Shown here one piece after another: positions 9,752-17,672 of a DNA stretch of 64,000 nucleotides. The notes beneath the pieces were generated by a model. The model ran no database searches and had not been told where the DNA came from. It saw only the letters and a list, made by a program, of their open reading frames with translations. This DNA is from Hylemonella sp. (GTDB lineage Bacteria; Pseudomonadota; Gammaproteobacteria; Burkholderiales; Burkholderiaceae_C): assembly GCA_030695415.1 (NCBI GenBank), contig JAUYQZ010000045.1, positions 1 to 64,000 of the forward strand, given 5' to 3'. The position numbers and the translations under genes were made by a program. Numbering within the stretch: the first letter of the stretch is position 1; each line of letters opens with the position of its first letter.

Positions 9752-9794
9752 TCGGGCGGCAGGCACAGCCTGCGTCGTGATGGAACGTGGGAAT

Positions 9795-9871
9795 TGGTCA
9801 GCCCGGAGGGGATCGAACCCCCGACCCACAGCTTAGAAGGCTGTTGCTCTATCCAACTGAGCTACGGGCTG
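9795..9871 (-). tRNA. tRNA-Arg (anticodon TCT)
   Basis: The minus strand folds into a complete tRNA. The acceptor stem CAGCCCG/CGGGCTG is followed by discriminator A and an encoded CCA. The D-arm is GCTC..GAGC, the anticodon stem is ACAGC/GCTGT with loop CTTCTAA giving anticodon TCT, and the T-arm contains GGTTCGATCC. It is intact and isolated. Confidence 0.97.
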
Positions 9872-9948
9872 TTATGAATGCTTGCTTTTTCGCTATCTAA
9901 TTGATAGCTATCGACGGCGGCAGTTCGCGCAAGCGCGCCGGACTCGGA

Positions 9949-10860
9949 TCATACCCTTGCACGGCGCAGGCGCTGCACCCCGGTGACCAGCGCCAACACC
10001 AGCGCCCCGGCCACCAGCCCCACCCCGATGCCGGCCAGCGCCTCGGTCACGCCGCCCAAGAGCACCCCCCAGGTGGCGCCCCAAACGTGGACCGCATGGA
10101 AGCCCGCCGACCAGCCGTGCAAGAGAATGCCGCCGCCCACCATGAACATGGCCGCCGTGCCCACCACCGAGAGCGTCTTCATCAGCCACGGCGTCGCGCG
10201 CAGCAACCCCGCCCCAATGCCGCGCCCCAGGGCCGAGGCCCCGCGCTGAAGTCGCAGGCCCAGGTCATCCAGCTTCACGATGCCGGCCACCAGGCCATAG
10301 ACCCCCACCGTCATCAGCAGGGAAATGCCCACCAGCACCGTGACGCGCTGCGTCAACGACGCCGCCGCCACCGAGCCCAGGGTGATCACCACGATCTCGG
10401 CAGACAGGATGAAATCCGTACGCACCGCGCCCTTGATCTTGTCCTTTTCCAGGGCCACCAGGTCTACCGCCGGGTCGGCCAGGGCCTGCAGCGTCTTCTG
10501 GCGTTCGGCCTCGACCTCGGCCTTCGAGTGCAGGAACTTGTGCGCCAGCTTCTCGAAACCCTCGTAGCACAGGTAGGCGCCGCCCAGCATCAGCAGCGGC
10601 GTGATGAGCCAGGGCGCCGCCCAGCTGATCAGCAGCGCCGCCGGCACCAGGATGGCCTTGTTCACCAGCGAACCCTTGGCCACGGCCCACACCACCGGCA
10701 GCTCGCGGTCGGCCTGCACCCCGCTGACCTGCTGCGCATTGAGCGCCAGATCGTCACCCAGCACCCCGGCCGTCTTTTTGGCCGCCACCTTGGTCATGGT
10801 GGCCACGTCGTCCAGGATGGTGGAGATGTCGTCGAGCAGGGCTAAAAGGGTGGTGGCCAT
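9949..10860 (-). CDS. DUF808 family membrane protein
   Basis: This 303-residue inner-membrane protein has the DUF808 layout (E. coli YedI type). It has an N-terminal LLALLDDISTILDDVA segment, then DDLALNAQQVSG and a hydrophobic region with LMLGGAYLCYEGFEKLAHK. A cytoplasmic charged stretch and several further membrane helices follow. Function is unknown. The start overlaps the end of the degenerate ORF6N frame immediately upstream. Length is typical of the family. Confidence 0.88.
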   Translation of the reverse strand: MATTLLALLDDISTILDDVATMTKVAAKKTAGVLGDDLALNAQQVSGVQADRELPVVWAVAKGSLVNKAILVPAALLISWAAPWLITPLLMLGGAYLCYEGFEKLAHKFLHSKAEVEAERQKTLQALADPAVDLVALEKDKIKGAVRTDFILSAEIVVITLGSVAAASLTQRVTVLVGISLLMTVGVYGLVAGIVKLDDLGLRLQRGASALGRGIGAGLLRATPWLMKTLSVVGTAAMFMVGGGILLHGWSAGFHAVHVWGATWGVLLGGVTEALAGIGVGLVAGALVLALVTGVQRLRRARV

Positions 10861-11093
10861 GGTGATGCGCGGGGCGCCGGTGTGAAGGGGGAAGCCACCA
10901 TTGTCCGCCCAATGGCCTGCTCCGCAAGCTGGGGCAGGTGGGCGGCCATGATGGCGCCGTGTTTGGTCAAGACCAGCGGCAGCTTGCGGCGCCCGCCTCC
11001 ACTTGAAGTCACAGTTTGTGATTTCAAGTTTTCACTGCCCTCAACGCTCTCAACCCTGAAGTCCGCAGAGACCAGTTCGTGTCGCGTTTGAGG
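10842..11093 (-). pseudogene. Decayed ORF6N-domain protein fragment
   Basis: The minus-strand frame from 11093 to 10842 reads ...ENLKSQTVTSSGGGRRKLPLVLTKHGAIMAAHLP.... From memory this is the signature of the middle of ORF6N proteins (LKSQ-VTSS-GGRR-LPYAFTEHGAIMAA), a domain of phage-related DNA-binding or antirepressor-like proteins. The N-terminal ORF6N half is missing: an in-frame TGA lies at 11094-11096. The C-terminal part after HLPQLAEQ no longer resembles the family. There is no start codon in context, so this is a remnant, probably of a past mobile insertion between the DUF808 gene and the 11161 gene. Confidence 0.6.
11001..11029. repeat. Palindrome inside ORF6N remnant, copy 1
   Basis: This is an inverted repeat of 13+3+13 bases with one mismatch, ACTTGAAGTCACA-GTT-TGTGATTTCAAGT. 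On the minus strand it encodes the LKSQTVTS segment of the ORF6N remnant. Its core GTCACAGTTTGTGA is shared with a second copy 82 bases away. Confidence 0.85.
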
Positions 11094-11116
11094 TCACAGT
11101 TTGTGACCTCAAACGC
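11084..11116. repeat. Palindrome near ORF6N remnant, copy 2
   Basis: This is a perfect inverted repeat of 15+3+15 bases, GCGTTTGAGGTCACA-GTT-TGTGACCTCAAACGC. It shares its core with copy 1. In another minus-strand frame it encodes LRSQTVTSN, again an ORF6N-like string, so it looks like a duplicated coding palindrome. It also sits 44 bases before the start of the small gene at 11161. Confidence 0.9.
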
Positions 11117-11160
11117 CAAGAGCCAAATTGGCGCTTAATGCACCCATGAGGAGTGCCACC

Positions 11161-11337
11161 ATGCCCGCCCACGCCACCGGTTCTGCCCCCACCAAACGCC
11201 CCACCGCCAAGCGCAAGGCAAGTCAGGCCAACGCCCTACTCGCCCAGTTCATGGCCGTGGAAGACAACGGCAGCCTGGCCCAGCGCGTGCGCGAGGTGAT
11301 GGCCGGCAACCGCCGCAGGGCCGCCAAGCAAATTTGA
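11161..11337 (+). CDS. Small basic hypothetical protein
   Basis: This 58-residue, strongly basic protein starts MPAHATGSAPTKRPTAKRK. The ATG at 11161 is chosen because AGGAG lies 8 bases upstream; the ORF track begins 11 codons earlier. The C-terminal half (QANALLAQFMAVEDNGSLAQRVREVMAGNRRR) is predicted helical. No family was recognised. A strong hairpin terminator follows immediately on the plus strand, which supports expression. Confidence 0.5.
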   Translation: MPAHATGSAPTKRPTAKRKASQANALLAQFMAVEDNGSLAQRVREVMAGNRRRAAKQI

Positions 11338-11347
11338 GAACAATAAA

Positions 11348-11382
11348 AAACCCTCTGCAAATCAACGACTTGCAGAGGGTTT
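11348..11382 (-). terminator. Bidirectional intrinsic terminator
   Basis: This perfect 13-bp stem (AAACCCTCTGCAA/TTGCAGAGGGTTT) has a 9-base loop. The minus strand continues with a run of six T residues, a good terminator for the flavin monooxygenase gene. The plus strand ends in GGGTTT and may also stop the small gene at 11161. Confidence 0.8.
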
Positions 11383-11402
11383 GGCCGGGCGCCATCCCTA
11401 CT

Positions 11403-11451
11403 CCGTTCAGGCTGAGCCTGTCGAAGCCCTTCGACAAGCTCAGGGCGACCG
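11403..11451. repeat. Dispersed palindromic repeat (TTCGACAGGCTCAG type)
   Basis: Two inverted arms (ccgttcaggctgagcctgtc... and ...gacaagctcagggcgac) meet head to head at a GAAGCCCTTC centre. A partial third copy (ggctcagggcgaacgg) follows at 11465-11480. The same unit occurs at 23151 and 41477-41551 in this window. It is a REP-like intergenic repeat common in Comamonadaceae and related bacteria. Confidence 0.85.
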
Positions 11452-11484
11452 GGGGCAGGCCTCGGCTCAGGGCGAACGGGGACT

Positions 11485-13401
11485 TCAGACCGGCAGCAGG
11501 ACGCCCGCAAAGAAGTCCGCCAGCTCCTGGTACGCATCCAGCGGCAGCACGTGGGCCACGTACTGGTCGGGGCGCACCACCACCATGCAGCCCTTCTCCC
11601 GGTTGATGCCGCGCATATCGAAGATATCGCCCACGCCCTTGTGGTCCACGCAGAAGACCTTTTCATGGTCTTGCAGGCCCAGCTTGCCGGTCTTGGGCTT
11701 GAGCAGCGAGGGCATCTTGTCGTAGGCGAGCTGGTCGAAGGTCTGTTGAAACACGGCGCGGAAATCAATCACCGCGTCAATGTCCTCGCCCTTGCGGGTG
11801 TGCTTGACGACCGGGGAGTTGGCGTCGGTCTCCAGCCAGTCCGCCAGCTGGCGCATGGCCGAGCCCGCCTGGGCACTGTCTGCCTTGCCGGCGAAGGCGT
11901 AGATGCGCCAGCGCGCGTCGGCTTCGGCCACATGGCCGAGCTGCATCTGCTTGGCGTCTGACACGCGCACCACCGGGCCTGAGTGGAATCGGCGGCCTAT
12001 CTCCTCCCCGGCCGCGAGCGCCTGGTGGGTGCCGGCCGTGAACAGCGACGATTGGTCGTATTTCACCGCGATGCCGCCGGTGAACGGCAGGTTCTCCTTG
12101 AACTGGCGAATGATGCGCGGCTCCTCGGTGCCATCTCGCTCGGCCTGGGTGGTCGGTGCCGACATGACCCGCGCCCATTTGTGGTCCGTCTCCACCAGTC
12201 GTTTGGCCTCGGTCAGCCGCTCTTTGGTGTAGCTGCGCAGCAGGCGGCCATCCGCCCGGCCCTGGAGCACATGCACCAGCTTCCAGCCCAGGTTGAAGGT
12301 GTCCTGCATCGAGACATTCATGCCCTGCCCTGCCTTGGGGCTGTGGGTGTGGCAGGCGTCGCCCGCGGTGAACACGCGCGGGTTGCGGTCCACGCCCGCG
12401 GGCACGTCGTCGAACTTGTCGGTGATGGCATGCCCAATGTCATAGATGGACCACCAGACGATCTCCTTCACGTCGATGCTGTAGGGCTGGATGATGCGGT
12501 TCGCCGCCGCAATCATGTCGACCTGCGTGAGCTTGCGTTGCGCCGCCTTCTCGTCGGGCCGCAGCTTGTCCATCTCCACATACATGCGAAACAGGTAGCC
12601 GCCTTCTCGCGGCAGGATCAGCAGATTGCCTTCATTGGCGGAGGAGATCAGGCACTTCTGCCGCACGTCCGGGAAATCGGTGTTGGCCAGGATGTCCATC
12701 ACGCCCCAGGCCTGGTGCGCGGCATCGCCCTTGAGCTCACCGCCGATCGCCTTGCGCACGGAAGAATGGGCCCCGTCGCAACCCACCACGTAGTTGGCCC
12801 GCACGGTGCGGGTGCCCCCCCAGTTCAAGCCGCTGGCGTCTTTCAGGGTCACGGTCACCGGGTGGTCGTCGGTGCTGGGGTCGATCGTCAGGCCCTGCAC
12901 TTCCCAGCCGTAATCCGGCTCCAGCCGCGACGGTGAATTCTTCATGACCTCCAGGAACAGCTCGTGCAGCCGCGCCTGGTTGATCAGGATGTGCGGCATC
13001 TCCGAGCTGTCGTCGGCCACGTCTTGCACCCGGCCCGCGCGCTTGATGTGGGCGGGGTTCTTCGGGTCCGGCATCCAGAAATTGGTCTGGTTGACCCAGT
13101 AGGTCTCGCGCTTGACCTTGTCGGCAAAGCCGAAGGCCTGGAACATTTCCATGGAGCGCGTGTTGATGCCGTCTGCCTTGCCCTTGATGATGTTGCTGGG
13201 CATGCGCTCCACAATCATCGTCTCGATCTCCGGGAACTGCGCCAACTGCGCCGCCAGGCACAGGCCCGCGGGGCCGGTGCCGGCAATCAGCACATCCACC
13301 TTGTCCGGCAGCGGCTCGTTGATGCCCCGGTTGCGCCGGTTCGGCGCTGCTTGCTTGACGTCGGGGCTGCCACCCCGGAAGCCATTCTTGTAAAACTGCA
13401 T
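11485..13401 (-). CDS. FAD-dependent aromatic hydroxylase, MobA (3-hydroxybenzoate 4-monooxygenase) type
   Basis: This 638-residue class A flavoprotein monooxygenase is predicted to hydroxylate a phenolic acid using NAD(P)H and O2. It has the FAD-binding GTGPAGLCLAAQ motif near residue 42 and the DG motif YVVGCDGAHSSVRKAI. The second FAD motif is GDACHTHSPKAGQGMN, and there is a C-terminal thioredoxin-like domain ending in RPDQYVAHVLP. Length and sequence (MQF.NGF start, NEPLP..VDVLI, DGINTRSMEMFQAFGFADKVK) closely recall Comamonas testosteroni MobA, giving protocatechuate from 3-hydroxybenzoate. Phenol 2-monooxygenase is the alternative. No other aromatic catabolic gene is adjacent, so the substrate is inferred. 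Confidence 0.8.
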   Translation of the reverse strand: MQFYKNGFRGGSPDVKQAAPNRRNRGINEPLPDKVDVLIAGTGPAGLCLAAQLAQFPEIETMIVERMPSNIIKGKADGINTRSMEMFQAFGFADKVKRETYWVNQTNFWMPDPKNPAHIKRAGRVQDVADDSSEMPHILINQARLHELFLEVMKNSPSRLEPDYGWEVQGLTIDPSTDDHPVTVTLKDASGLNWGGTRTVRANYVVGCDGAHSSVRKAIGGELKGDAAHQAWGVMDILANTDFPDVRQKCLISSANEGNLLILPREGGYLFRMYVEMDKLRPDEKAAQRKLTQVDMIAAANRIIQPYSIDVKEIVWWSIYDIGHAITDKFDDVPAGVDRNPRVFTAGDACHTHSPKAGQGMNVSMQDTFNLGWKLVHVLQGRADGRLLRSYTKERLTEAKRLVETDHKWARVMSAPTTQAERDGTEEPRIIRQFKENLPFTGGIAVKYDQSSLFTAGTHQALAAGEEIGRRFHSGPVVRVSDAKQMQLGHVAEADARWRIYAFAGKADSAQAGSAMRQLADWLETDANSPVVKHTRKGEDIDAVIDFRAVFQQTFDQLAYDKMPSLLKPKTGKLGLQDHEKVFCVDHKGVGDIFDMRGINREKGCMVVVRPDQYVAHVLPLDAYQELADFFAGVLLPV

Positions 13402-13484
13402 CTTTATCTCCGAAGAATGGACACCAGCGCCGACGGTTCGGCGTGCGTGCAGCGGGCTTCGTTTGCGCCGCCGAATTTAATAAT

Positions 13485-13517
13485 CATAAGTATGCATATT
13501 ATATTGACAGACGTCAA
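13485..13517 (-). promoter_or_regulatory. Candidate sigma70 promoter and operator of the MobA-like gene
   Basis: On the minus strand TTGACG (13512-13517) is followed after 17 bases by CATACT (13489-13494). The -10 region overlaps a small palindrome CATAAGTATG within an A/T-rich patch, a layout expected for a MarR-type repressor site. No regulator gene is adjacent in the window. Confidence 0.4.
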
Positions 13518-13638
13518 CCAGACACCCCAAATACGAATCCGGGTTTACCCGCAGAGTTGTATGACGTTGAGGCGTTGAACTTCGCTGAAATCTGCCCAAC
13601 GGAGGACAAAGATTCCCATCCATAGCCACATACCCCCT

Positions 13639-13660
13639 CCCCTGCTGTCTAGGGCAGGGG
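13639..13660. terminator. GC-rich hairpin between MobA-like gene and RM operon
   Basis: A CCCCTGC/GCAGGGG stem with an 8-base loop lies 143 bases beyond the end of the last RM-operon gene. The remaining 13402-13802 interval holds the promoter region of the MobA-like gene, and I see no convincing gene in it. Confidence 0.35.
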
Positions 13661-13802
13661 AAATTTAGAAACAATCGACGTGGCGATATTGAATGTCATC
13701 ACGCACTGAGCATTGCGAGAACAGATGTCCACACGCGAGATCGCCAGGGTAGATGCCTGGCTAACGGCAAGCAGCATCAATTTCGTAACCGAATTGGGTG
13801 AC

Positions 13803-14519
13803 TCAGTATCCCCAATCCTCATGCCTCACCGGCAAGCTGTTGAGCCGTTTCCTCAAGTGCTGCCAGTTCGGCAAATACAAGTCCATCAGCGCTACGAACC
13901 GCTCGTTGTGCGTCGGCTCCAGCAAGTGGGCCAACTCATGCACCACGATGTACTCCAAGCACTCGGGGGGCTTCTTGGCCAGGTCGGTATTGAGTCGGAT
14001 ATAGCCTGATTCAGGGGTACAGCTGCCCCATTTGGTCTTCATGCGCTGCACGAAGACGCGCTTAGCCTTCACCCGGAGCAAAGGCTCCCACTTGGCCATC
14101 AATGCTGGAACTGCTTCACGCACCTGCTGTCGGTACCAAGCGTCCAACACCTCTTCGCAGCGAGCTGAGTCAGCATCAGAACGCACCTGCAAGTACAACT
14201 TCCTCGGGCTCAGGCTCACCGCAGGCGCTACGTCTGCGTGCTTTACCTCCAGCAGGTAGCGCTTGCCCCAAAGGTAGTGACTCTCCTTGTTGAGGTACTC
14301 GCGCGGTGACTCACGCTCCTGTGAGCGTAGCTTGCGCTGCTGCGACCGTATCCACGCCAGCTTAGCCACCACGAACAGGCGTATCGTCTCCAGCGGCATA
14401 GCCTGGGGCGCAGCCACACGCACCTTGCCCGCAGGCGGCGACACACTCAGGTGCACATGCTTGATAGCTTTGCGAGTCACCTCCGCATGCAACTCCCCCA
14501 AGTCAAGCACATCCCGCAC
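13803..14519 (-). CDS. YgjP/SprT-like zinc metalloprotease (DUF45)
   Basis: This 238-residue protein of the YgjP-type metallopeptidase family has the zinc motif HELAHL with a third ligand in EPTHNERF. The upstream family motif is QRMKTKWGSCTPESGYIRLN. It starts with GTG only a few bases after the hsdR stop (TGACCCGTG), so it is almost certainly translated with the hsd operon. YgjP proteins often accompany type I restriction operons, but their role there is unclear. A minimal Zn peptidase clearing HsdR or other DNA-bound proteins is speculation. Confidence 0.85.
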   Translation of the reverse strand: MRDVLDLGELHAEVTRKAIKHVHLSVSPPAGKVRVAAPQAMPLETIRLFVVAKLAWIRSQQRKLRSQERESPREYLNKESHYLWGKRYLLEVKHADVAPAVSLSPRKLYLQVRSDADSARCEEVLDAWYRQQVREAVPALMAKWEPLLRVKAKRVFVQRMKTKWGSCTPESGYIRLNTDLAKKPPECLEYIVVHELAHLLEPTHNERFVALMDLYLPNWQHLRKRLNSLPVRHEDWGY

Positions 14520-14522
14520 GGG

Positions 14523-17500
14523 TCAGTACTCCTTCTGAGCGAAAACAATGGGGAACAGGCGATTCACTTCCTTGATGTCCAGTAGCACCTCAAACATCGC
14601 CTGCTTCACCATCTGCTCTTTGGCCACCACACCACGCCAGCCATCCGGTCGTTGGGCTTTGATCGCAGCATCCAGTTTCAACGCCGTATCCAATGCCATC
14701 GTCTTGCCCGCGTAGGGCGCCACGGGTTCCTGCGCGGCATCGGCGGCCACGTGGTCCTTCAGGTTGTTGTACAGAGCGAGTTGACCCGAGGTCTTCAACT
14801 GCACCGGCGTGTCGTCAGCCTTGCCCGCGCTCACCTTCTTGGCCACATCAGCAATACGCGCGAGGTAGTCCTCGTACTCAATGGCCTTCTCTTTGCGCAG
14901 GCGGATGATTTCGTCCAGCAGCGCAGACATCTTGGCGAAGTAAGCCGGGTCCGTCAGCTGCTCTTTCACAATCTTGCTGCGCACGTTGTTCTCAATCGTC
15001 TCGGCGATGGACTCCTTGTTGCCTTTCATATCGCCCAGCCGTTCGGCAATCGCGTCCGCGATCCCCGTCTTCACGATCAAGTCCAGCAAACCGATACCGT
15101 CAAACGGTGAAATCTTGCGCGGCGCCTGCGCCTCGATATAGGTGTCGATGAGGTGGCGCATGTCCGCCTCGTAAGGCTTCAGGTCCAGCGTCTCGCCAGC
15201 GGCCTTGCGGATGATCTCGCGCAGGTTCAGGTAATGCTTCTGCAGGTCCTTCAGCAGCTCGATCTGCGCGGGCGTATAGCCTGCCGCCTCCAGCTCATCT
15301 GCCAGGTTGGCGTAGGCACGCACCAAGGCCACCACGGCTTTGTAGAGCGCCACTCGATGCGGTTCGCGCGCCTTTAGGTCGTCGGCAATCTCCGTGTTGC
15401 CGCAGAAGTAGTGAATGTGCTCCAGGTCACCCTTGGGCGGCTTCACGGGCTCGCAGAGCAAAGCCAAGGCCTCCACCGCATCGTCCAGGCGCTCGCGTCC
15501 TGCCTCAAGCCGGTCTTTCACCAAGATTTCCAGACTCGCCCCACCTTCGCTGTGGTCCAGCTCCGCGGTGTAGACGGCAATCGCCTTCTCTACCTTCTTG
15601 AACAAGTCCTTGTAGTCAACGATGTATCCGAAGTCCTTGTCTTCGCCGTCCAGTCGGTTGGTGCGGCAGATGGCCTGGAACAAGCCGTGGTCCTGCATCG
15701 ACTTGTCGATGTAGAGGTAGGTGCATGGCGGTGCGTCGAAGCCGGTCAGTAGCTTGTCCACCACGATCAGCAGCTTCATCTTTGCAGGCGCTTTGATGAA
15801 ACGTTCCTTGGCCTGCTGCTCGTAGCTTTCTGTCTTGCTCTTGCCCGGCTCGGCCACCACATCTTTCAGCAGCTCGGTGTAGGTGTTGTAGATGAACTGC
15901 TTGTCGCTCTCGGTATTGGCGCCCGTCTCTTCCTTGCTCACATCGGAGGCCTGCGGGTTGTAAGACGTCACTACCGCACAGCGACCTTTGAACACCGTCT
16001 TGCCAAACAGCTCAAAGTACTTGCAAGCCTCATAGATGCTGGAAGCCACCAGAATGGCATTGCCGCGCTCGTTCGAAAGCCGCGGCTTCACGGCAAAGTC
16101 AAACACGATGTCAGCCACCACGCGGTCCATGCGGGCGCGCGAGCTCAGCACGTTCTGCATCGTGCCCCACTGCTTCTTCAGCTCGTCCTTTTGCCAGTTG
16201 TTCAGGGCCTTGGTCTTGGCCTCGAACCATTGGTCGATCTGCTCGTTGCTGCCCAGTTTCTGGTCAATGTCGCGCGCCTCGTAGACCAGATCGAGCACCA
16301 CCCCGTCTTCCACCGCTTCTGCGAACTTATAGGTGTGGATATAGCCCCCAAACACCTCCAGGCTGGTCTGCGCATCACTCTTGAGCAGCGGCGTGCCGGT
16401 GAAGCCGACGAACACCGCATTGGGCATCATGGCCTTCATCAGCCGGTGCAGCTTGCCACCTTGGGTGCGGTGGCACTCGTCCACAAACACATAAATCTCG
16501 CCCTGCGTCGGGCTGGGCTGCGCCGCCAAGTCGCGCAGGAAGTCCTCAAAATCTTCCCCCTCGGCGCTTTGCCGGCCAAACTTGTGCACCAGCGAGCACA
16601 GCAGCCGCGGGTTGGGCTGCGCCAGCTGGGCCATCAAATCGCGCCCGCTCTGGCTACGGTGGATCGCCTCACCCGCCTCCTTGAACACGCGTTCAATCTG
16701 CTTATCCAGCTCATCCCGGTCGGTGATGATGGCCACGCGCGCCGCAGGCTTGTTCTCCAGAATCCAGCGCGCTAGTAACACCATCAAGATGCTTTTGCCT
16801 GCGCCCTGGGTGTGCCAGATGATGCCGCCGCGCCGCTGCTGCACATGGGTCTGCGCCGCCTTGATGCCAAAGTACTGGTGCACGCGCGGCAGCTTCTTCA
16901 CGCCCCCGTCAAACAGCACGAAGTCGTGCATCAGTTCCAGCAGCCGGGCCTTGCTGCACAACTTCGCCAGGTACTTGTCGAGTTTGTAGCCAGCGTTGTC
17001 GGCCTCGTCTTCCTTCCAGGTGAGAAAGTATTTCTCTTGCGTCTCGATGGTGCCGTAGCGCAAGCCTTCCGAGTCGTTGCCAGCCAGCACCAGCTGCACC
17101 GTGCTGAAAAACCAGTCGTTGAACTCTGGCAGTTGGTTCGACAAGCATTGGCGTATGCCCTGGCCCAGCCCCACGCGGCTGCTCTTCAGCTCCAGCACAC
17201 CCACCGCAACGCCGTTCAGGTACAGCACGATGTCGGGCCGGCGCTCGTGACCGCCTTTGAGCGTCACTTCCTCCGCTATCGCGAAATCATTGTGGGCTGG
17301 CTGGTCCCAGTCCACCAAATGCACCGTCTCGCTCGCCTCACCGGCTGCCACCTTCACCGTCACCCCATAGCGCAGCAGTTGGTAGACAGCCTGGTTAGCC
17401 GCGTACAACGTGCGCCCGTGCACCAACGCTTCTGAGCGCAGCTTGTGCAGCGCGGCGCTGATGTGTGCCGGGCTGTAGCCTCTGCTTGCCAAGTGCACCG

Positions 17501-17636
17501 TGAGCAAACCCTCCTCAATGCAGTGGTTGCCCTCGCGGTCCGACCAATCGCCCAAGTAGCGGTAACCCAGCTGCTGGGTCAAGAGCGCAATCACCCGGTC
17601 TTGGGTGGCGCGTTCAGGCTTGCTCACGTTGTTCAT
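14523..17636 (-). CDS. hsdR: Type I restriction enzyme, R (motor/nuclease) subunit
   Basis: HsdR translocates and cleaves unmodified DNA in complex with HsdM and HsdS. The N-terminal nuclease domain has a PD-(D/E)xK pattern (RRPDIVLYLNGVAVGVLELKSS). Next come the SF2 translocase motifs: Walker A in HTQGAGKSILM, motif II as DECHRTQGG, motif III as GFTGTPL, then DKLLTGFDAP and QAICRTNR in the second RecA domain. A helical C-terminal domain completes 1037 residues, a normal HsdR length. No frame disruption is seen. It is the fourth gene of the operon, 36 bases after the nuclease gene. Confidence 0.96.
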   Translation of the reverse strand: MNNVSKPERATQDRVIALLTQQLGYRYLGDWSDREGNHCIEEGLLTVHLASRGYSPAHISAALHKLRSEALVHGRTLYAANQAVYQLLRYGVTVKVAAGEASETVHLVDWDQPAHNDFAIAEEVTLKGGHERRPDIVLYLNGVAVGVLELKSSRVGLGQGIRQCLSNQLPEFNDWFFSTVQLVLAGNDSEGLRYGTIETQEKYFLTWKEDEADNAGYKLDKYLAKLCSKARLLELMHDFVLFDGGVKKLPRVHQYFGIKAAQTHVQQRRGGIIWHTQGAGKSILMVLLARWILENKPAARVAIITDRDELDKQIERVFKEAGEAIHRSQSGRDLMAQLAQPNPRLLCSLVHKFGRQSAEGEDFEDFLRDLAAQPSPTQGEIYVFVDECHRTQGGKLHRLMKAMMPNAVFVGFTGTPLLKSDAQTSLEVFGGYIHTYKFAEAVEDGVVLDLVYEARDIDQKLGSNEQIDQWFEAKTKALNNWQKDELKKQWGTMQNVLSSRARMDRVVADIVFDFAVKPRLSNERGNAILVASSIYEACKYFELFGKTVFKGRCAVVTSYNPQASDVSKEETGANTESDKQFIYNTYTELLKDVVAEPGKSKTESYEQQAKERFIKAPAKMKLLIVVDKLLTGFDAPPCTYLYIDKSMQDHGLFQAICRTNRLDGEDKDFGYIVDYKDLFKKVEKAIAVYTAELDHSEGGASLEILVKDRLEAGRERLDDAVEALALLCEPVKPPKGDLEHIHYFCGNTEIADDLKAREPHRVALYKAVVALVRAYANLADELEAAGYTPAQIELLKDLQKHYLNLREIIRKAAGETLDLKPYEADMRHLIDTYIEAQAPRKISPFDGIGLLDLIVKTGIADAIAERLGDMKGNKESIAETIENNVRSKIVKEQLTDPAYFAKMSALLDEIIRLRKEKAIEYEDYLARIADVAKKVSAGKADDTPVQLKTSGQLALYNNLKDHVAADAAQEPVAPYAGKTMALDTALKLDAAIKAQRPDGWRGVVAKEQMVKQAMFEVLLDIKEVNRLFPIVFAQKEY

Positions 17637-17672
17637 CTGTTTTACTCCCTGCGCAACGCTCGTCGGCTGGCG

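Noticed and set aside
13443-13625. A 60-codon plus-strand ORF in the gap before the RM operon
   Set aside because: No ribosome binding site, composition shifts along the frame, and it overlaps the promoter of the MobA-like gene.
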